Source: Gymnorhina tibicen
Lineage: Eukaryota > Chordata > Aves > Passeriformes > Artamidae
Assembly (NCBI GenBank): GCA_013399875.1
Contig: VXAZ01001058.1
Span: 401,903-465,902, forward strand
Length of the DNA: 64,000 nt
Reading direction: 5' to 3'
The notes beneath the pieces are model-generated. The model had not been told where the DNA came from and did not search any database. It worked only from the letters and a program-made list of their open reading frames with translations. The position numbers were made by a program, and so were the translations under genes. How positions within the stretch are numbered: position 1 is the stretch's first letter; each line of letters opens with the position of its first letter. Of the stretch, positions 27,101 to 42,100 are shown piece by piece.

Positions 27101-30100
27101 TGCCAGGAGAAAAGATGCAATCTCCTTTTATGAGACAGAGTAAAATTATGAAATTCTAGTACCAGATCTGATGAATGGAAGGAGAAGACAAAGAAAGACA
27201 AACGTGTCGCTATGGGAATCTATTTTATTGCAACCTGAAATAAAACACGTAATGTAAACTTTAATCTCTCTCTAGTTAATGACTACACGCCCTCAACGTT
27301 GCAGAACCAGGGTTATGGCTCGTAATTGGTTTACAGCTGATAACGACAGGACTGTTTGAAGGCATATCACCAAGGTAAGGAACAAGCTGTTACCTCCCGA
27401 GAGCTCCGAGATACTCACTTGGTGTCCATAGGGTCGATGTTGTGAAAGAAATAATGCATGTTGTGGTAAAGCAGGCCCACGATGGTGATCCAGGCTGCGG
27501 AGAGGGAGCAGGGGTTACTCCTCAGAGCAAAGGTCTAAGCAAGAGAGCTTCTCTCCTAGGCCTGAGGCTCCGTGTTGAGAGCCCTGACGTACACAGACCT
27601 TCACGTCTTTGCTTCAGCAGAGCTCTGATTGCTCTTTCAAGTGAAGAAGTGTGGACACATTGTACAGCACAGACACCAGAAGTACCAGAGAAGGGTGCCT
27701 GCCCCGCACACCTGTACCTCCAAAAGCAGCTGGGAAAGTCACCAGTTACAACAGACACACCCCCCCAGTGCGAGAAAGGGGGGCAGGACACAGCAGTGAC
27801 TCCCTGGGAGCTACAAGGGTCTCAGGGCCACCCCTGCCACCTCCCCTAAAACTGGCAGCTGGTGGAACTCCAGCCAGGCAATCAGTCCCAGTGTTCCATT
27901 TGCTGCCCGCATTCCAAGTAATTTTGGGCTCTCCAGCATCTGAGTGAGGAGACAGACGTGTATTTTCTGAGACTGAGCCACACAGATGTCTTTTACTATC
28001 CCTTTTGCTGGGTTCCAAGTATTTATGGTGTCAGCTGTTTAAGGTGAAATAACAGATTTTTTAGGTTAGCTCATCTGGACAGTGTGGAAGTGTGGCCTGA
28101 GGGCTGAAATTGCTCAGAAGTGAGCTTTAGTTGGAAAAGAATGAAACATTTGATGCACTGGATCATTTCAGGATACAAAGCATGACAATGTTCATGACAG
28201 GAAAATCTGCATGGTGAGAAACTGCATAAGTGGGAGAGGAAAAAAGTCCTCTCATATGCTATTTTTGGCATTACAAGTTGGTTTGCAATTATAGTTATTC
28301 AAACCTGGGAGGACTTGCAGTCTCCAGCCAGAGCCCCTGCCAGTGCAAAGAAACCAAGCTGTCACCACAAATCAGGCAGACAGTTCAGCAATTATTAGAG
28401 AATTTCTCACTGCAGGTTATTTTCAGCTAACTTTGCACTTTATGAAAGAGGGACCGACCATCCCTCAGCAGAGGCGGCTGCAGAAAGGCCTCTGGGTGAG
28501 TAAATTCTGTGGGTTGGAATTTAGGGCACGTAAGTCAGATTTTGAAAGACTTGAGGATGGAGGTTGATGTTTTTGTAAATGGGTTCCTTCAGTCTCTGAG
28601 TAAAGCATAGACAATTAACTTCAAACATTGTTATTTCAGAGTCTTGAATAAAGCTGCAGATTTTAGCCATATTTCTTTTTGAGATTTTTAAAATTTTAGC
28701 ATAGGTATGGATTTCTGAGTTCTGCCTTTTTGCCATGAGTGCAGTCTGTCTTTGTTCTGTTCCTGTAGCTGCTATTGCTTAAATCTGTCATTTTGTAGTT
28801 TAATTTTATACAAAAAACCAATTTTGCATGAAGGGATAGGTATCTGACATCCTAGAATTTCTTAAAAATAACCAGTTCAGATAATTAAAATAAAAAAAAA
28901 AATGAAATGATGACTTCTCTGATGTAAAAAGATGTCAAAATTAAATGGCTTGTCTCTGTTGCCCAGCTCTATTATTCAATATTAATTCAACTAATATGAA
29001 AACTCTACTACATTAATTGCTCATTAATATGACAGGACCACTGCTGCTGCCTTAGACTCAGTACAATCCACAGGGATCAAATCAGTTTCTTGGAAAAATA
29101 AAGAGAAGCAAAACGTGTTCTAAAGCAAAACCATTTTGGGACACCCTGGGCACACGAGTCCACTTCTCTCTTCAATCTTTTCCTTACCTTTTCCGTGGAA
29201 AGCTTCACTGGGAATGGAAATAAAACTCTGTCCTCGAGATGGGAATCGATAGTGGGACACATTCAGGGTCTGAGGATGCATTTTGACCACAGCATAATCT
29301 GTGTGATAACCCAAACAAAGATATCATCAAATCAATAGCCTCTACAGCCTACCTGGCTGTTTATCCAGACTTCCCTAATAGTTATTGCAACTCTTGGATT
29401 TAAAACCCAGATGTTTGCAGAAAATATGGTAAATCCCCCAAGTCCAAAATTGCCTTTTATATGTGGCACCTTTATGGCCGAGAAGGCGGCACGAGCACTG
29501 TTAATGTACCACGGATCACTTCACCCGGCCCATAGACTGAGCCGGCCAGGGCGAGCACAGCAGAGTGACAGCAGCCTTGTGCTGATCTTTGCAGGCACTA
29601 TTTCAGTCCTGCCTTTGAGAACCCCAGGGCCCAAGAGCGTACTCACAGTGATGAATGGTCCTGGTGACTGCTCAGGCTATTCCCCCCTCACAAGGGGTCT
29701 CCACATGGCACAGAACAGATAAAATACCTTTGATACCCATAGCATCCAAAGATGGAGATGAAATTAGAGTGCTAGGATGCTAACCAGCAGTAAAATAAAA
29801 TTCTCTAAAAAGGTCAAAACTATCCCTATTATTTTCAGTTTCCTGCAAAACCCTTGCAAAGATTAAGGTTTCATAGCGCCCAAACTTCCACGTGCTGCGT
29901 ATGAGCTCTAGGCCCTTTATTAGCACAGCATCACTCGACTCTTCACACATAATTCTTATTCCGAATTCCTCCCCAGATAACCTCAGGGAAGCTCAGGCAC
30001 AGTCAGGGCCGATCTTCCTACAAATAAAACCCAGCTCTGCCTTCAGAGGAGGGAATTGGTGCGTTTCAATCTCCTCCCCGGTGCTGGCGGAGGAGCGCAG

Positions 30101-33100
30101 GGCGCGCAGGGGGAGCCGCCCCGCCGAGCCCCACCTGCCACGGGCGAGGAGCCCTCGACGCTCAGAGGCAGCGAGCTCTCGTCCAGGTTGCGGGACACGT
30201 GGGCCAGCACCGTGTCGATGGTGTGGATCAAGCTGCCGAACACCAGAGGGGTCTGGGGAGGGAGAGACACGGGGCTGAACCACGGAGCCGCTCCGCGCAG
30301 CGCAGCGCCGGGTGCCGCGGAAATCCCTGCCCGGGTCCCGGGGCTCTCCCACCGCCCTCTCCGGATAAAATGTTACACACGAGGTGATGCCACCGGGGTG
30401 TAACCCCACAAAACACTGCCTTTTACAGAACGGCTCCAAACGACCGCTGCTCCCATCAGCATCTGACAGTCAATTAAACCCAGGATTCAGCGGAATGAGG
30501 GCAGGAACTGTGCGGGATTTTTTGGACAGTATACAAAGACTGGTATCAGATCTCTCTTGGAACACAAGCAGAGACACTACGGTTTGGCCTCTTTCATCTT
30601 TATTCAAATGCTCCTCAGTGTAAAAGCTACTTTAAACCTCCAGGTTGAAACTTGATTCGTAAAGTCTCAGAGTTAATGCATGTTTCATTGAAAAGGAAAT
30701 CTATTTTATCTGAAATCCATTTACACCAGAGATGATCAAGGACTTTATGTTAAGAACTTAAATCAATTAGACATCATTTTGTCTTAAAAGCATTTTAGGT
30801 TTCAGTGAGATCTCCCTGTGCTTTAGCTTCTCCTTCTCTCAGTTTAAAAGCTCTCTCTTCTGAAATCTGTGCTTTCTTAAGATTCAAGCAAAAAACTGAG
30901 GAAATTTTTGCATTCACTCTGCAGGTATTTCATCAGCGAGAGATGACAAAAGAAGTCATAGTGCCAAAGAGTCCCAGCAAGCACAGTAATAGAGACAACC
31001 AGTTCCTCTCTCATCTGTGTGAATTTATGCAACCAAAGTAAATCACAAATCTAAGCCCACTTGTCTTACCTCTGGGCCATCAATCCAGTTGGACAGTAAC
31101 ATAAAGTCTTCAATAGCTTTTAAAAATGCCTAAAAGACAAGCAAAACTCGATTATTTATTAATGAGCTACATCTCCTGGCGAGGATCCAAGGCAGATCTC
31201 TGCTGGGGTTTTTCTCAGGTTTATGTTAAGATGACAAGCCCATTTCCATTCGAGTCCCGGACTCATTTCTACCTGCCAGCGTTCTCAGCACGTTCTGCAT
31301 GGGGACTTTTCAAAGTAACAATTATTTTATTGAAAGTCCCTCCACTGTGTAACTCCCAAGGCATAGCTGAGCTAACACCGGGACTGAGACTAAAGTGAAC
31401 TTATCTTCCCATTTTATCTAAACTCGCACGACATCAGTAGAACCATAGAAGGGTTTGGGTTGGAAGGGGCTCTAAAAATCATCTCATTCCAGCCCCCAGG
31501 AACACCCTCCACTATCCCAGGCTGCTCCAGGCCCTGTTCAACCCAGCCTTGGACACTTCCAGGGATGGGACCCACACTGTCCAAGTGCTGAGCACAACAC
31601 AGCCTGAGCCCAGGGAGTCCTGCTGGTGAACACACAGAGAAGGAGAAAAGGGAGCACAGAAAATTGCACTGAATATTAAAGGAAAAAAACCCACGTTTCC
31701 TGCTTAAACTTATCTATTAAAATGCCTGCAGGGAAGGAGTGCAGTGAAGTTCCACTGTGAAATGTGGAAGACACCACATGACAAAACCCAAGTCAGGTTT
31801 GTCAGAAGCGATTCATTACAAACGCGCGTCAGTAATCAGAAAGTTTATTGCATATCACTTAAATCAAATTTCCTTGTGCTGTGAGGCATACGACAGCCAG
31901 GGCAGAGATAACTTCACAGAAAATCACATGCATGCTCAGTGCCTGTCTTTCAGGGAATTAGCTGCAGACAATACGAAGCCTAAACCATCAATCAGACGAA
32001 TGACAGAGTCGGGGTGTATGATCAGGACTCTCTTGTATTTACTTCCCAAAATAGCTCTGCTAAGGATAATCACATTTCTGTCTGCAAATCACTTTCATGG
32101 CACACAAAGCAGCGTCAGACAGCATGAATGAGCAACCAAACAGCAACTGGAATGATGTGGGAAACAGGTACGGTGTCTGGCAGGATGATGTTCCATTTTC
32201 AATTTAGAGCCCACACAAATTTTTCAGTGAAACAAAGGAAACAACGTATTAAAGCTTTTCAGAAGGGCTTTTGCTACATATTGAACTGTGATCCGTGAAA
32301 TCCAAGCTTTATAGTTTGCAAATACTAAGCTTTTAACACAGACTCTCAATTGCTGTCCCTGTCATTTTCAGAAGCATTTATTTTTATTTTTTGTCTGAGT
32401 AAAGCGTCCTTGTCACTCTGGAATTACCCGCAGGCTTAAAGGAACAATCACAGCGAGGCCAGAGCTGATTACTGAAATAATGGCTTCCCAGCCTGCTGAA
32501 ATCAGGGAATTAGATGCCCATCACTTTACAGCAGGCTAACTTTGTGTTAGGGGGACAGGACCCCTTGCTCTCGGCTCAGACTGCAGAAAACACCTTCTTG
32601 TTGTTTCCCCTCTGTGGATTAGCTTGACTAAAATAAATTACTTGAACCCATTTCAGTGGAGATTTGTGATCTGTGGGCACGGGGATCGAGTTCAGCATCC
32701 CCCTGCAGCGCAGAGGGGCAGAGCAGGGTGTGTGTACAGAGGGAATGACGGGTGACCTTGCAGAAGAGAAGTCAGAGGAGAGGCAGGACTTGCCCCCTGC
32801 TCACTACAGGAGCCACAAATGCCAACAGGCAGCAGTAGCTATTAACTTTTTGAGCCTCCAGTGCAGGTGTGAATCTCAAAGGTCAGAAGTCACACTTGGG
32901 GCAGTTGCTGGGGCCTGGTGGACACAGCCACACTCAGAGGGCTCCCTGCATCCCCGTTTGCCATCTGCTCATGCAAACACCCATTCTGCTGCTTCCCTGC
33001 TCTGATTACAGTGTCTTTATGTTCTGCACCTTTCAGACTCTGCTGCATTTTGGATCAGCAGGGCCATTGCAGAAAAACACAGATTTTTTTTTTTCCCCAC

Positions 33101-36100
33101 AATTACATATTCGCCATTTGACACTCTCGAAGCTGAAAAAAGATAATCAAATTATTTCCTTCCCCTCTGTTTCCTGCTCAGCTAAATGATTCTTTTTGAT
33201 GTGTGGTCATGGTTCCAGGTAGTTATAATCTATAAAATCACAGAATTATTTAGGTTGGAAAAGACCTTTAAAACCATCGAGTCCTACCATTAACCCAGCA
33301 CTGCCAAGGCCACCACTAAGCCATGTCCCCAGGTGCCACATCTACACATCCTTTAAATATTTCTGGGGACAGTGACTCCACCACTTCCCTGGGCAGGCTC
33401 TTCCAGTGCTTGACAACTCTTTCAGGGAAGAATTTTTCCCTAAGATCCAATTTAAGTCTCCCCTGGCACTACTTGAGGCCATTTCTTCTTGTCCTTGTTA
33501 TTTGGGAGAAGACATCCAGCCCCTCAATATCTTCCTTGGAGTAAGGGGTCCAAAGGCATTAAATAGTATCTCCAAGGACTAGTGAGACCTTTCAACTCTT
33601 TTTTCTGGTTGCTACTCCCAAAGCAGCCACTGCTTTTTTCATGGGCATTTTCTGCACTGAGCAAAACCTTTCAAAGCCGCATTCGATATTCCGGGCTCCG
33701 GAGGAACATCAGCGTCACCCGGGTCCCCACGCTCACCTCAGTCAGGCTCAGGGCAGTGTTTTCCGACAGGGATTTGCTGGGCAGGCTGAAGGACACGTTC
33801 TGCAGGTAGCCCAGCACGGCGCTGGGGGAGCGGGAGCCGCCTCTGCCCTGGCTCAGGTCGGCGATGATGGGGTGGTAGGCGTTGGTGGGGAGCTGCAGCA
33901 GAGACACGACTCAGCACGGGCTGCCCCGTGGGGGCTCAGCCCTCGGGGCTGGACCCCGGCACGGAGCTTGGGGCACGGCAGGGAGGGCAGGGAGGGAGGA
34001 GGGTCTGTGTCTATGCAATGCACACGTTCTGACATTATGGAAAGGAGCTCTGAGCACTGTCCTACCACGGGGTTTGCAGTGGTTGTCACCAGAGACCACG
34101 GGAGCGTTGAAGAAAGCAAAACTTGCACACCTGGGGAAACACAAACACAAATGAGAGTGTTAACAAATCTGAATATTTTATATCAGACACGTATTTTTAT
34201 ATCTATATTGGCACTTCAGGCTGAATCAGTTCTAACTGAAAGCAACAGATTTGCTGTTTGAGCATGTTACAGAAAACGTCTCTCTGAGGTGCTTGCAGGC
34301 TGATATCAAGCACAGCGAGGCTGCTGTTGATCAGCCAGGCTCTGCTAATGAATGTCCCCCACCCGCCCTGCATCCACTGAAAATCACCATATGAGCACGT
34401 CATACTTGATTTGTCAAGACAGAAAGAATAAACTTGATTTTGGATGGCTTCCAGTTGCTCCATTTTAGAAATATTGATTCCTTTCTGTGCAAAGTGATTT
34501 ATTAGTCATTTGCAATAGAGAAATAAAATTTTCTTCTAATCTACATCTTCCCAAGAGTTGTTATTTGCCAGGAGTGTGGGATTTCAGTGCAATCCAACAT
34601 TAGCTGCATATACAGGACACATTTCTCTCACAGACCCAAAAGGAACATGATTATTCATTCAATTATAAAACATTCTGTCCTATTAAGTTTCTTATGTCAA
34701 AGCACATCACCCTGCTTCACGCCTGTTATAAATCCTCCAAAATCTATAAATAGACATAATAACCTTTCTTTATTATGTTCATTACTATTGTAATATCCAT
34801 TGCTTCCTCTGAGAACATTCTAATTTCATGCATTAAGTGGGAAATTTTATAAAATCTGATCAGTCTTTGAAGAGAAAAACCAAAGATTAAATTTCCCCAT
34901 TTCTCAAGTGCTCCAAAACACCTGATCACATTAAAATAATGTTGGCTTGGAATTCTTCTGACTAATTAAAAAAATATATACCTGGCATCCCTTTACATTT
35001 TAATTCCTAAACCCCTGGAAAACACACATCAAGCTTCACTTTCAGTTAAGAGGCTGTACATTTATTTTTCACAGCATTCTGATAGTGACATGACACTGAA
35101 AAATCTGTGAACTAGGAGTTTAGGGATAAAACCCATCAACACAACAATTAACGTCATGCAAATTGCAGTAAACTGACAGAAGCTCATGGCATGAACATCT
35201 CAGTGTATAAATCAAGGAGTTTGCTGTGCAGCCTCCCAAAAACCTGCAGGGATAAAAGGTGGGATGCAGGAAAAATTCTGTACAACTCTTTAAAAAATTT
35301 GGACTTCAGCAGAATTGGAGGGTCCAACACTTTCTGCAGGGTTTCAGAAGGGAGCTACGAACATTAATGTCCAGCAGCCAGAGATTCTGAGACCTTTCCA
35401 AACCAAAGCAGAGGAAAGGAGTGGAAACTGGAGCCCTGAACAGGAGTTCCTTCAGTGGAAAGGGCCTTCCACGATGCCCTGATTTGTCAGAGGGGAGATG
35501 GGAGGGTGGAGGGATCAGAGGATGAGTGCTGGGAGCTCACAAGAATCCAGGGGGTCACAAAAAAGAGTCCTCTCTGTGTTTGTTTAAGCCATACTTCCCT
35601 GAGAGTGGGACAGGACACACATATTGATGAATCGGGGCAATTTGAAAATCTGCTGCTCTCAAGTTCAGCAACACAACATTCTTGTTCAGTACATTAATCA
35701 AAGAGTGTGATTAATGGCAGCTTTGGGCTGGACAGTGTTGTAGTAACCCTCGATTGTTGTGAAAGATACAACAGCCAAATACAAAAGCGTTTTTTCCACC
35801 ATGACCAGGGCATTATAAACTTTTAAAAGATTTTAAAACTATCTCCTCTATCAAATGATTACCAAATGAATATTCTCCCAAACAGAAGTTTTGAAGGCTT
35901 TCATAGGAAACATTTCTTAAAACAAAAAGGATTTAATATAAAAAACTTAAGCAAAACTCCTACAGTTTTTGTGACAAATCAAATAGATTATATACCCATA
36001 GGTGGAGGGTTTTCTATTTCACTGACTTCAATTGTACACAGACTAGTTTACACTTTAAGTTTTTATAAAATGTATTTTGTACACATTTGATTGGTGTAAT

Positions 36101-39100
36101 CAAACCTGGAAGTCACAAACACAAACATTCTCATTTCCAGGCACGCATCAGAAGTTCTATTACATTTCAGCTGATCTCTTTCTTTTTGGTTCACAAGCAA
36201 ACGTGAGTTACTCAGTCTTTATCGCTACAGGTAAGGAGCTGGAACCCGAGGAACGAGGGCTGCACACCAAAGACAGCTGAGTATTTCAGTGGCATTCATC
36301 CCTGACTTCTTCTGCCTCTACAAGTTCTGTCCCACAGCAGAGAGATGTAAAACAAACACGGGTCCTGCACACTGAGCATTTCAAAGTCAGCACCTTGGCA
36401 GCCGCCGGGTTGTGACCGCGCTGCTACTCACCAATGGCAGCTGTGAAGTACTGCTCGACCTCGTGGGGGGTCAGGGCCCTCTCCCAGATAATGAACTCAT
36501 CAAAGGCCCCGTTCACGTAGCGCTTGGTCTGATCCCCCTCTGTCCCGGCCAGGAGATTTGCGCTGGGGTCTCCGTAATCGTAGAAAACCTTCCCGTCCGG
36601 GTCGGTGGTGTTCAGGGTCCCGTTGACATACACCTTCAGGCCTTCCCTCGACTTCCAGGTAAAGAGAATGTGAGTCCAGTAAGGACCTGCGAAACATTAA
36701 AAGTCACAGCAAGATCCTTGGCTCGATTCCATTCAGAGCCTTTCCTGCTGGACGTGGTTTTGCTGACCTGTGCAACGCCGTGGAGCTGCTTGGGAAGTGC
36801 TCCGAGTGAATTATGGAATGCTGATCCCCTGTATATTAATCTTTACCCCCCTGGGGAAGCCCATGCGTTGGCAGGATGCCCGTCAGCTTTTGTCTGAACC
36901 TGGGCTCCCTGCAGCTCCGTAAATTACACCTGCTGAGTGTTATTGGCCAAGGTTTGAGGTCTCTTCAATACTGCTTCAAAACTCAGCTCAGCAAGAGCAG
37001 CACAAAAAGACTGCAAGAGCTAGAGAACAAGCAAATAAACTACTCAAAAGTTGTCACAGTTCCTTTGTTATGCTTGAGAGGCAGAAAACATAATATTAAT
37101 TTTCACTTGGATTGGATAATCCACAAACGTGAATTTTGCTTGCCATTTAGCAGCTTTTCTCTTAAAATAAGACTTCTAAACTGATTCATTAAGCTTTATA
37201 AAACTGCTACCTTGAGTTGTATTTTAACAACATATAGGCAGTCAAATCAGGGCAAGAAAGTATTTATTGTATGCCATCAGCATTACTAGAAGACCAGAAT
37301 TTGTTCTGGTCGGTAGATAATACTGCTCCCAACAGCACACAGTTTAGATGGAAGCAGTGAGATATGGGATATACCAAAATGTTCCTTAATACTATGGCTT
37401 GGCATAGGAAACCTGACACTCCCCAGAAAACAGAATTATGAAAGCACCAAACAGCCAGTTAGAGAGTTACCAAATAAAGCCTTAATTTAGCAGGCAGCAG
37501 AGAACAGCCCACCAGCTTCAGAGTGTACTGGGAGCTGTCAGGGATTAATCTGCGTTCTTTGCTCATGTTTCCATCTAAACACGCATGGATCTCCTGGTGT
37601 CAATAAGGACTCCACTCCAGAAACAGCTGGCAGCTGGATCCAAGGGCTGTTAGAGACTGGCAAATGTTCTAGAATACAATACCTCTGCTTTTCAGCTTGC
37701 ACTTTATCTCTCCCTCCCCACACCAAGAGAATTCTTAAGCACAGAGGTCTGTAGCTATTTTTATATACCCACTTCTCTTCCCTGAAGCTGTGCTCTTCCC
37801 ACTACCTCCGTCTGCAAGAACAAAGAAAAATATAACAAAGAAAGTGTTTTTTTTTTTAATATATAAACTTTACCTGGTGGACTAAAGCTTGCTTTCCACT
37901 TCATCATTGCATTCCCACGGGTGTAAAACTCCACGGAGCCTTCGCCTTCGTTGGAACAGATTTTGAATCCACTGGAAATCACTCGCCCACCAGAGGCAGG
38001 GAGAAGTTTAGCCTGCTGGTCTTGAGTCTTCCAGAAAAAGGAAAATGTCACTCCTGATGAAGGCAAGGGAGAGGAGACTTTAATGAAAAAATGACTGCAA
38101 TTAAAAATTTCCAATATGTAGAATACAGACAGTGGAAATGCTTTTGAGGATAGATCATCTGCTGGCATAAACCAGGAGAGCATTTTTAAAATCAACAATG
38201 CTCTAACAGTTTAAACCAAATAAACATCTCTCCCTTAGTTCTCCTATTGTACCACCCTGTAGCCACAAGAAAACTGGAACTCAGTCCTAATGTGTACTTT
38301 GGATCAGGGAATTCTGAAACTAAAAATAAAAAATTAAAGGCACAATAAACACACATCTTCTACTTTTTATAGGGATGCTTTTTAAATTATTTTTTTCATT
38401 TCAACTTCACGCATGTTGACTACACACAGCTTCTCTGAATGAGTTCAACCAATGAATAGAGAACATTCTCTTGCATCTTTCACAAATGTTTCTTTTGACT
38501 GAAAATGCCACTTCAATGAGCCCGAAAGTGCTTACAGAAAACCATTGTTTAAAGATTGCTTGAGAAGGAGCAAAGCGGGGGAAGAATGTTTCAACATTTC
38601 AAAGGCAAGAAGAACTTGTTTTCTCAAATAAAAATAACAGTCCTGAAATGTTATGAAACTGAGCCTTAGAAGAAACACCGGGATTTTTGTTCCATGGGTT
38701 ATTGTATTTCATCTGGAAAGACCCCAGCACCCTTTCAGGAGGCATTCCCTGGTTAAGTGTGCTTGACTCCAGCTTCACACACACACAACAAACACATCCA
38801 GGGGTGCTGAAGCAACAGCAGCTGGAATAAAATTACACCTTACCCTTGCCACAGGTGCATTTGATTTGAAAAAACCACAAACATGTTCTTTAGACAAAAA
38901 GGTGTTGGCTTTTTGCCTTTTTTTTATTTTATTAATACCTGCTACAGTGACTTAGTGTTTATTGTTTATATGATTTCTTCTCCTCACATTTTATCTACTG
39001 AGCACTTCAGTGTTTTATGCCTTTAATGTTCTTGTTTGTGAGATACTGGAATTGCTCTGGCACTATAAAAATAATTTATTCTGATTGTTACGTTACACCA

Positions 39101-42100
39101 TAGATGTTGAAAGAATATAACTTCCTGATGATTTTTATTTCCCAGTGGCATGAACAAAAGTATGAAAAGATGCAGCAGGTATCACAAAATACACCTGCAG
39201 CAGGACACTGAATCCCTTTTGCTAACACTCCCAGGTGCCAGCTGCTCTCTGAGTGCCTCCCACTCGCTCACAGAGTCCAGCAGCAGCTCAGACAAAAGAT
39301 CCTATTTCAAGCCATGTTACCCATCTGAAGGATGGCCTAAATCAATGAAAGCAAGAAAATTCAATATTAACAATGCTGCTCAAGTTCAGGGACTGCTGGA
39401 GCTCATAGAAAGCCACCATTTTCTACAGAACCTTCCATTTCCATGGAATTTTAAATCTCTAGTGCATGCCCTGTGTTAGTGACCAAATGCTAGTTTGGAA
39501 TGTCACACACAGTTTTAATCATCCTCCGTAATCAGCACCTGTCAAACCTGGGATCCTAACCCAAGGGAAAGGGAAGAGAAAACAGAATTGAGAGATTTAA
39601 GCATCTATGAAGACAAATGGATTCTGTAACACCAGAGACCTAAAAATTTTCCTGTCTCTAGACATAAACCAAAAACCCCAAGCCCACTCCTGCTAGGAGG
39701 TCACACTGAATCTGAGTAGTTGGCGATCAGTTCTAATTTAAATTACAGCTAGAAAAGACTAAATTTTCAGCAATCAACTCTCAGCTGTTTTAAAAGTCAA
39801 TAAAGTGTCAAGCAAGATTTTTAGATTTCATTCCAAGGAGGAAAGAAACAATGATTATTGATTAACATAATTTGGCAGCAAAAGAAAAGTCAATAATAAT
39901 TAACAAACTCACTCACCTTCAGGCCCACAAGCCTCCGGATTACTGATGCAAGAATTTCGGTAGCTTCCAAAGAAGAGAAAAGTGACTCCTTTCTTTTCAG
40001 TGACGTAAATCCCTTTGTTCACCATTCCTTCTACAATATCTAAAGCAAAAGCAAAATGCAGTTTAACATTTACATAAGGGAAAACTTCCTGGAAACACGA
40101 GTTCAACAGACTCCTACAGCTCAGCTGTTTACCTTGTTTCAAATACATTTTTGTTATTTTTTGTGTTTGTTTTTCTTTTTGGCAGTTTTTGTTTCAGTTT
40201 GTTTCTGTTTGTCAGTGGTTTGTTGTTGTGTTTCTTGAAGACCACACAGAGATCTCTCTTATTTCAAGTTTGTAATGTTACACTCATACCCACTCAGCTC
40301 TGTGGTTTACTAAGACTGTTTGACAGGACCCATACACCCAAAAATGATTATTTTAATCATTTAAACTTTCTGCTTTCCTGAGTTTTGAATGCCAGACACT
40401 TCCTGGAGGTGTCTTACTGTTAGGCTGAGCTAGTAAAGAAATTCTTTAACCAAATAAGATGTAACAAAATAGTGTCCTTTTTTTCATTTTTTGAAAGGGC
40501 AAGTTAGTGATCCAACTCCACTTTTCACTAAAAACTAACTCAATGACATTTACTTGGCAGGGTACACTCACAAGACAGAAATATTTATCCTTCTCAGGCA
40601 TCCTTTGCTGTGGAATCCTTGTCGCTTGGAAAGGCAATCTCTTTGTCTAACACGGATAATGACTAATTTTCTTGTGATTTTCTGGTGTTCCCTCCCGAAG
40701 AAAAGCGCTGTTGCTTCACCTCCTCCCAGCTGCAGCTCACGAATCCCCTCGGCACACAGAAACTGGTGCTTGTTTGCTGCAGGAACCTCCCTGAGGCCTG
40801 AGAGTGCCGCTGACAGAGGATGGTGGGGAGCTGTTCTCGTTTGTCCTGACTGCTTTTAGCAGTGAGCACAACGGGAAATCACAGTTGAAAATCACAACCC
40901 AACCATTCTGCTGCGTTCAAACGCCCGCGCCCCGCGGACACCGAGCGTGAACCTGTCTGCTCCTGAGCATTGCTCCCGGGGGGATTGCTTGGGATGGCAT
41001 TTCTGCAAGGACTGGGAGGATTCAGAACCTTTGTTTTAAGACCCTTCTTCACAATTTGTTCTGGAAAAACGTGAGGGGAAGAGCTGCTCCGAGGCACCTC
41101 CAGCAGTGAGGATACATTTTCCTTTTCCGGATGAGTGCAGTGAATGCAAGTGTCAATACTCCCTTAGTTCATTCCAAACCCTTATTTAAATATCAGTTTT
41201 CAGGTATCTTCCCCTCCTGTTGAGGAAGAAACCATCAATTGCCTCTAACTGACAGATAAAATTTAGCTTATTTTAAAAATGTGAGTGTGTACTATGGAGT
41301 AAATCAAGCATTTCTAAGTTCTTCTCGAGGCACGTGAATTATAAATTCACCTACCCAGAAAAATTCCCACAAGGCAATGCATTTCTGTTTCCATGGCATT
41401 TCCTTTGCCATTGGTGTCACTCTTTATAATGTTCACATTGAACATATTTTATTATGTGAGAACTATGCAAATGGCCCATAAAGCAGATAAGAGAGGACTG
41501 AAAGGAATTAGGGTCATGTGAAGTTCATCATTAATAGAGTTCACATTTGCCAGCATACTTTTACTGTTAGAGAGTAAAAAAACAGTGGGTTTAGTATTCC
41601 AATATAAAATTCTTACTATCTGAGCAGCCCAAATGACAGTTTTACCATTCCCATCCTTCTCCTTGGGTCAGATTTTCCAACAGCTTGATGTGAGTTAATA
41701 TCTAAGTGCAAAGTGGGCACGAGCTCCTATTTCAATTGCACCTACACAGCACAAATGCAAGTGACTGAAGTTCGGTGACCCTAAGCTGCTGCAGCTGTAA
41801 CTGGTTTCCAATCTGCCAAGTTTCTGCCTGGTGAATTGTCATTTTCTCTTCTTCCTTTGATCCCCTAATGTGCTGATGTTAAAGAAAAAAATTAATAAAA
41901 GGACATATATATGCAGATTTTTCTTCTCATTTAAAAAAAATAAAACAAAATAAAACATCGTGTTAACCAAAGTTGTCATGGCTGACAAGACCTCACTTCC
42001 AGGCTTTGCAAATTTGCTTGCATTTGTCTTTCTTAATGTGTCCTCTAAAAACTATTATGAAACAGTGAAAAACAGAGGGCTTCTTTTCCATTTTAGCCTT

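Larger units (their letters stand above)
31130..33736 (-). other. ADGRD1: ADGRD1 intron with two CR1 fragments
   Basis: About 2.6 kb, holding two truncated CR1 elements in the same orientation as the gene. The remainder shows no gene. Confidence 0.75.

Noticed and set aside
33641..34261. 206-codon plus-strand open frame
   Set aside because: It is antisense to two real ADGRD1 exons and exists because those exons are GC-rich and open on both strands.
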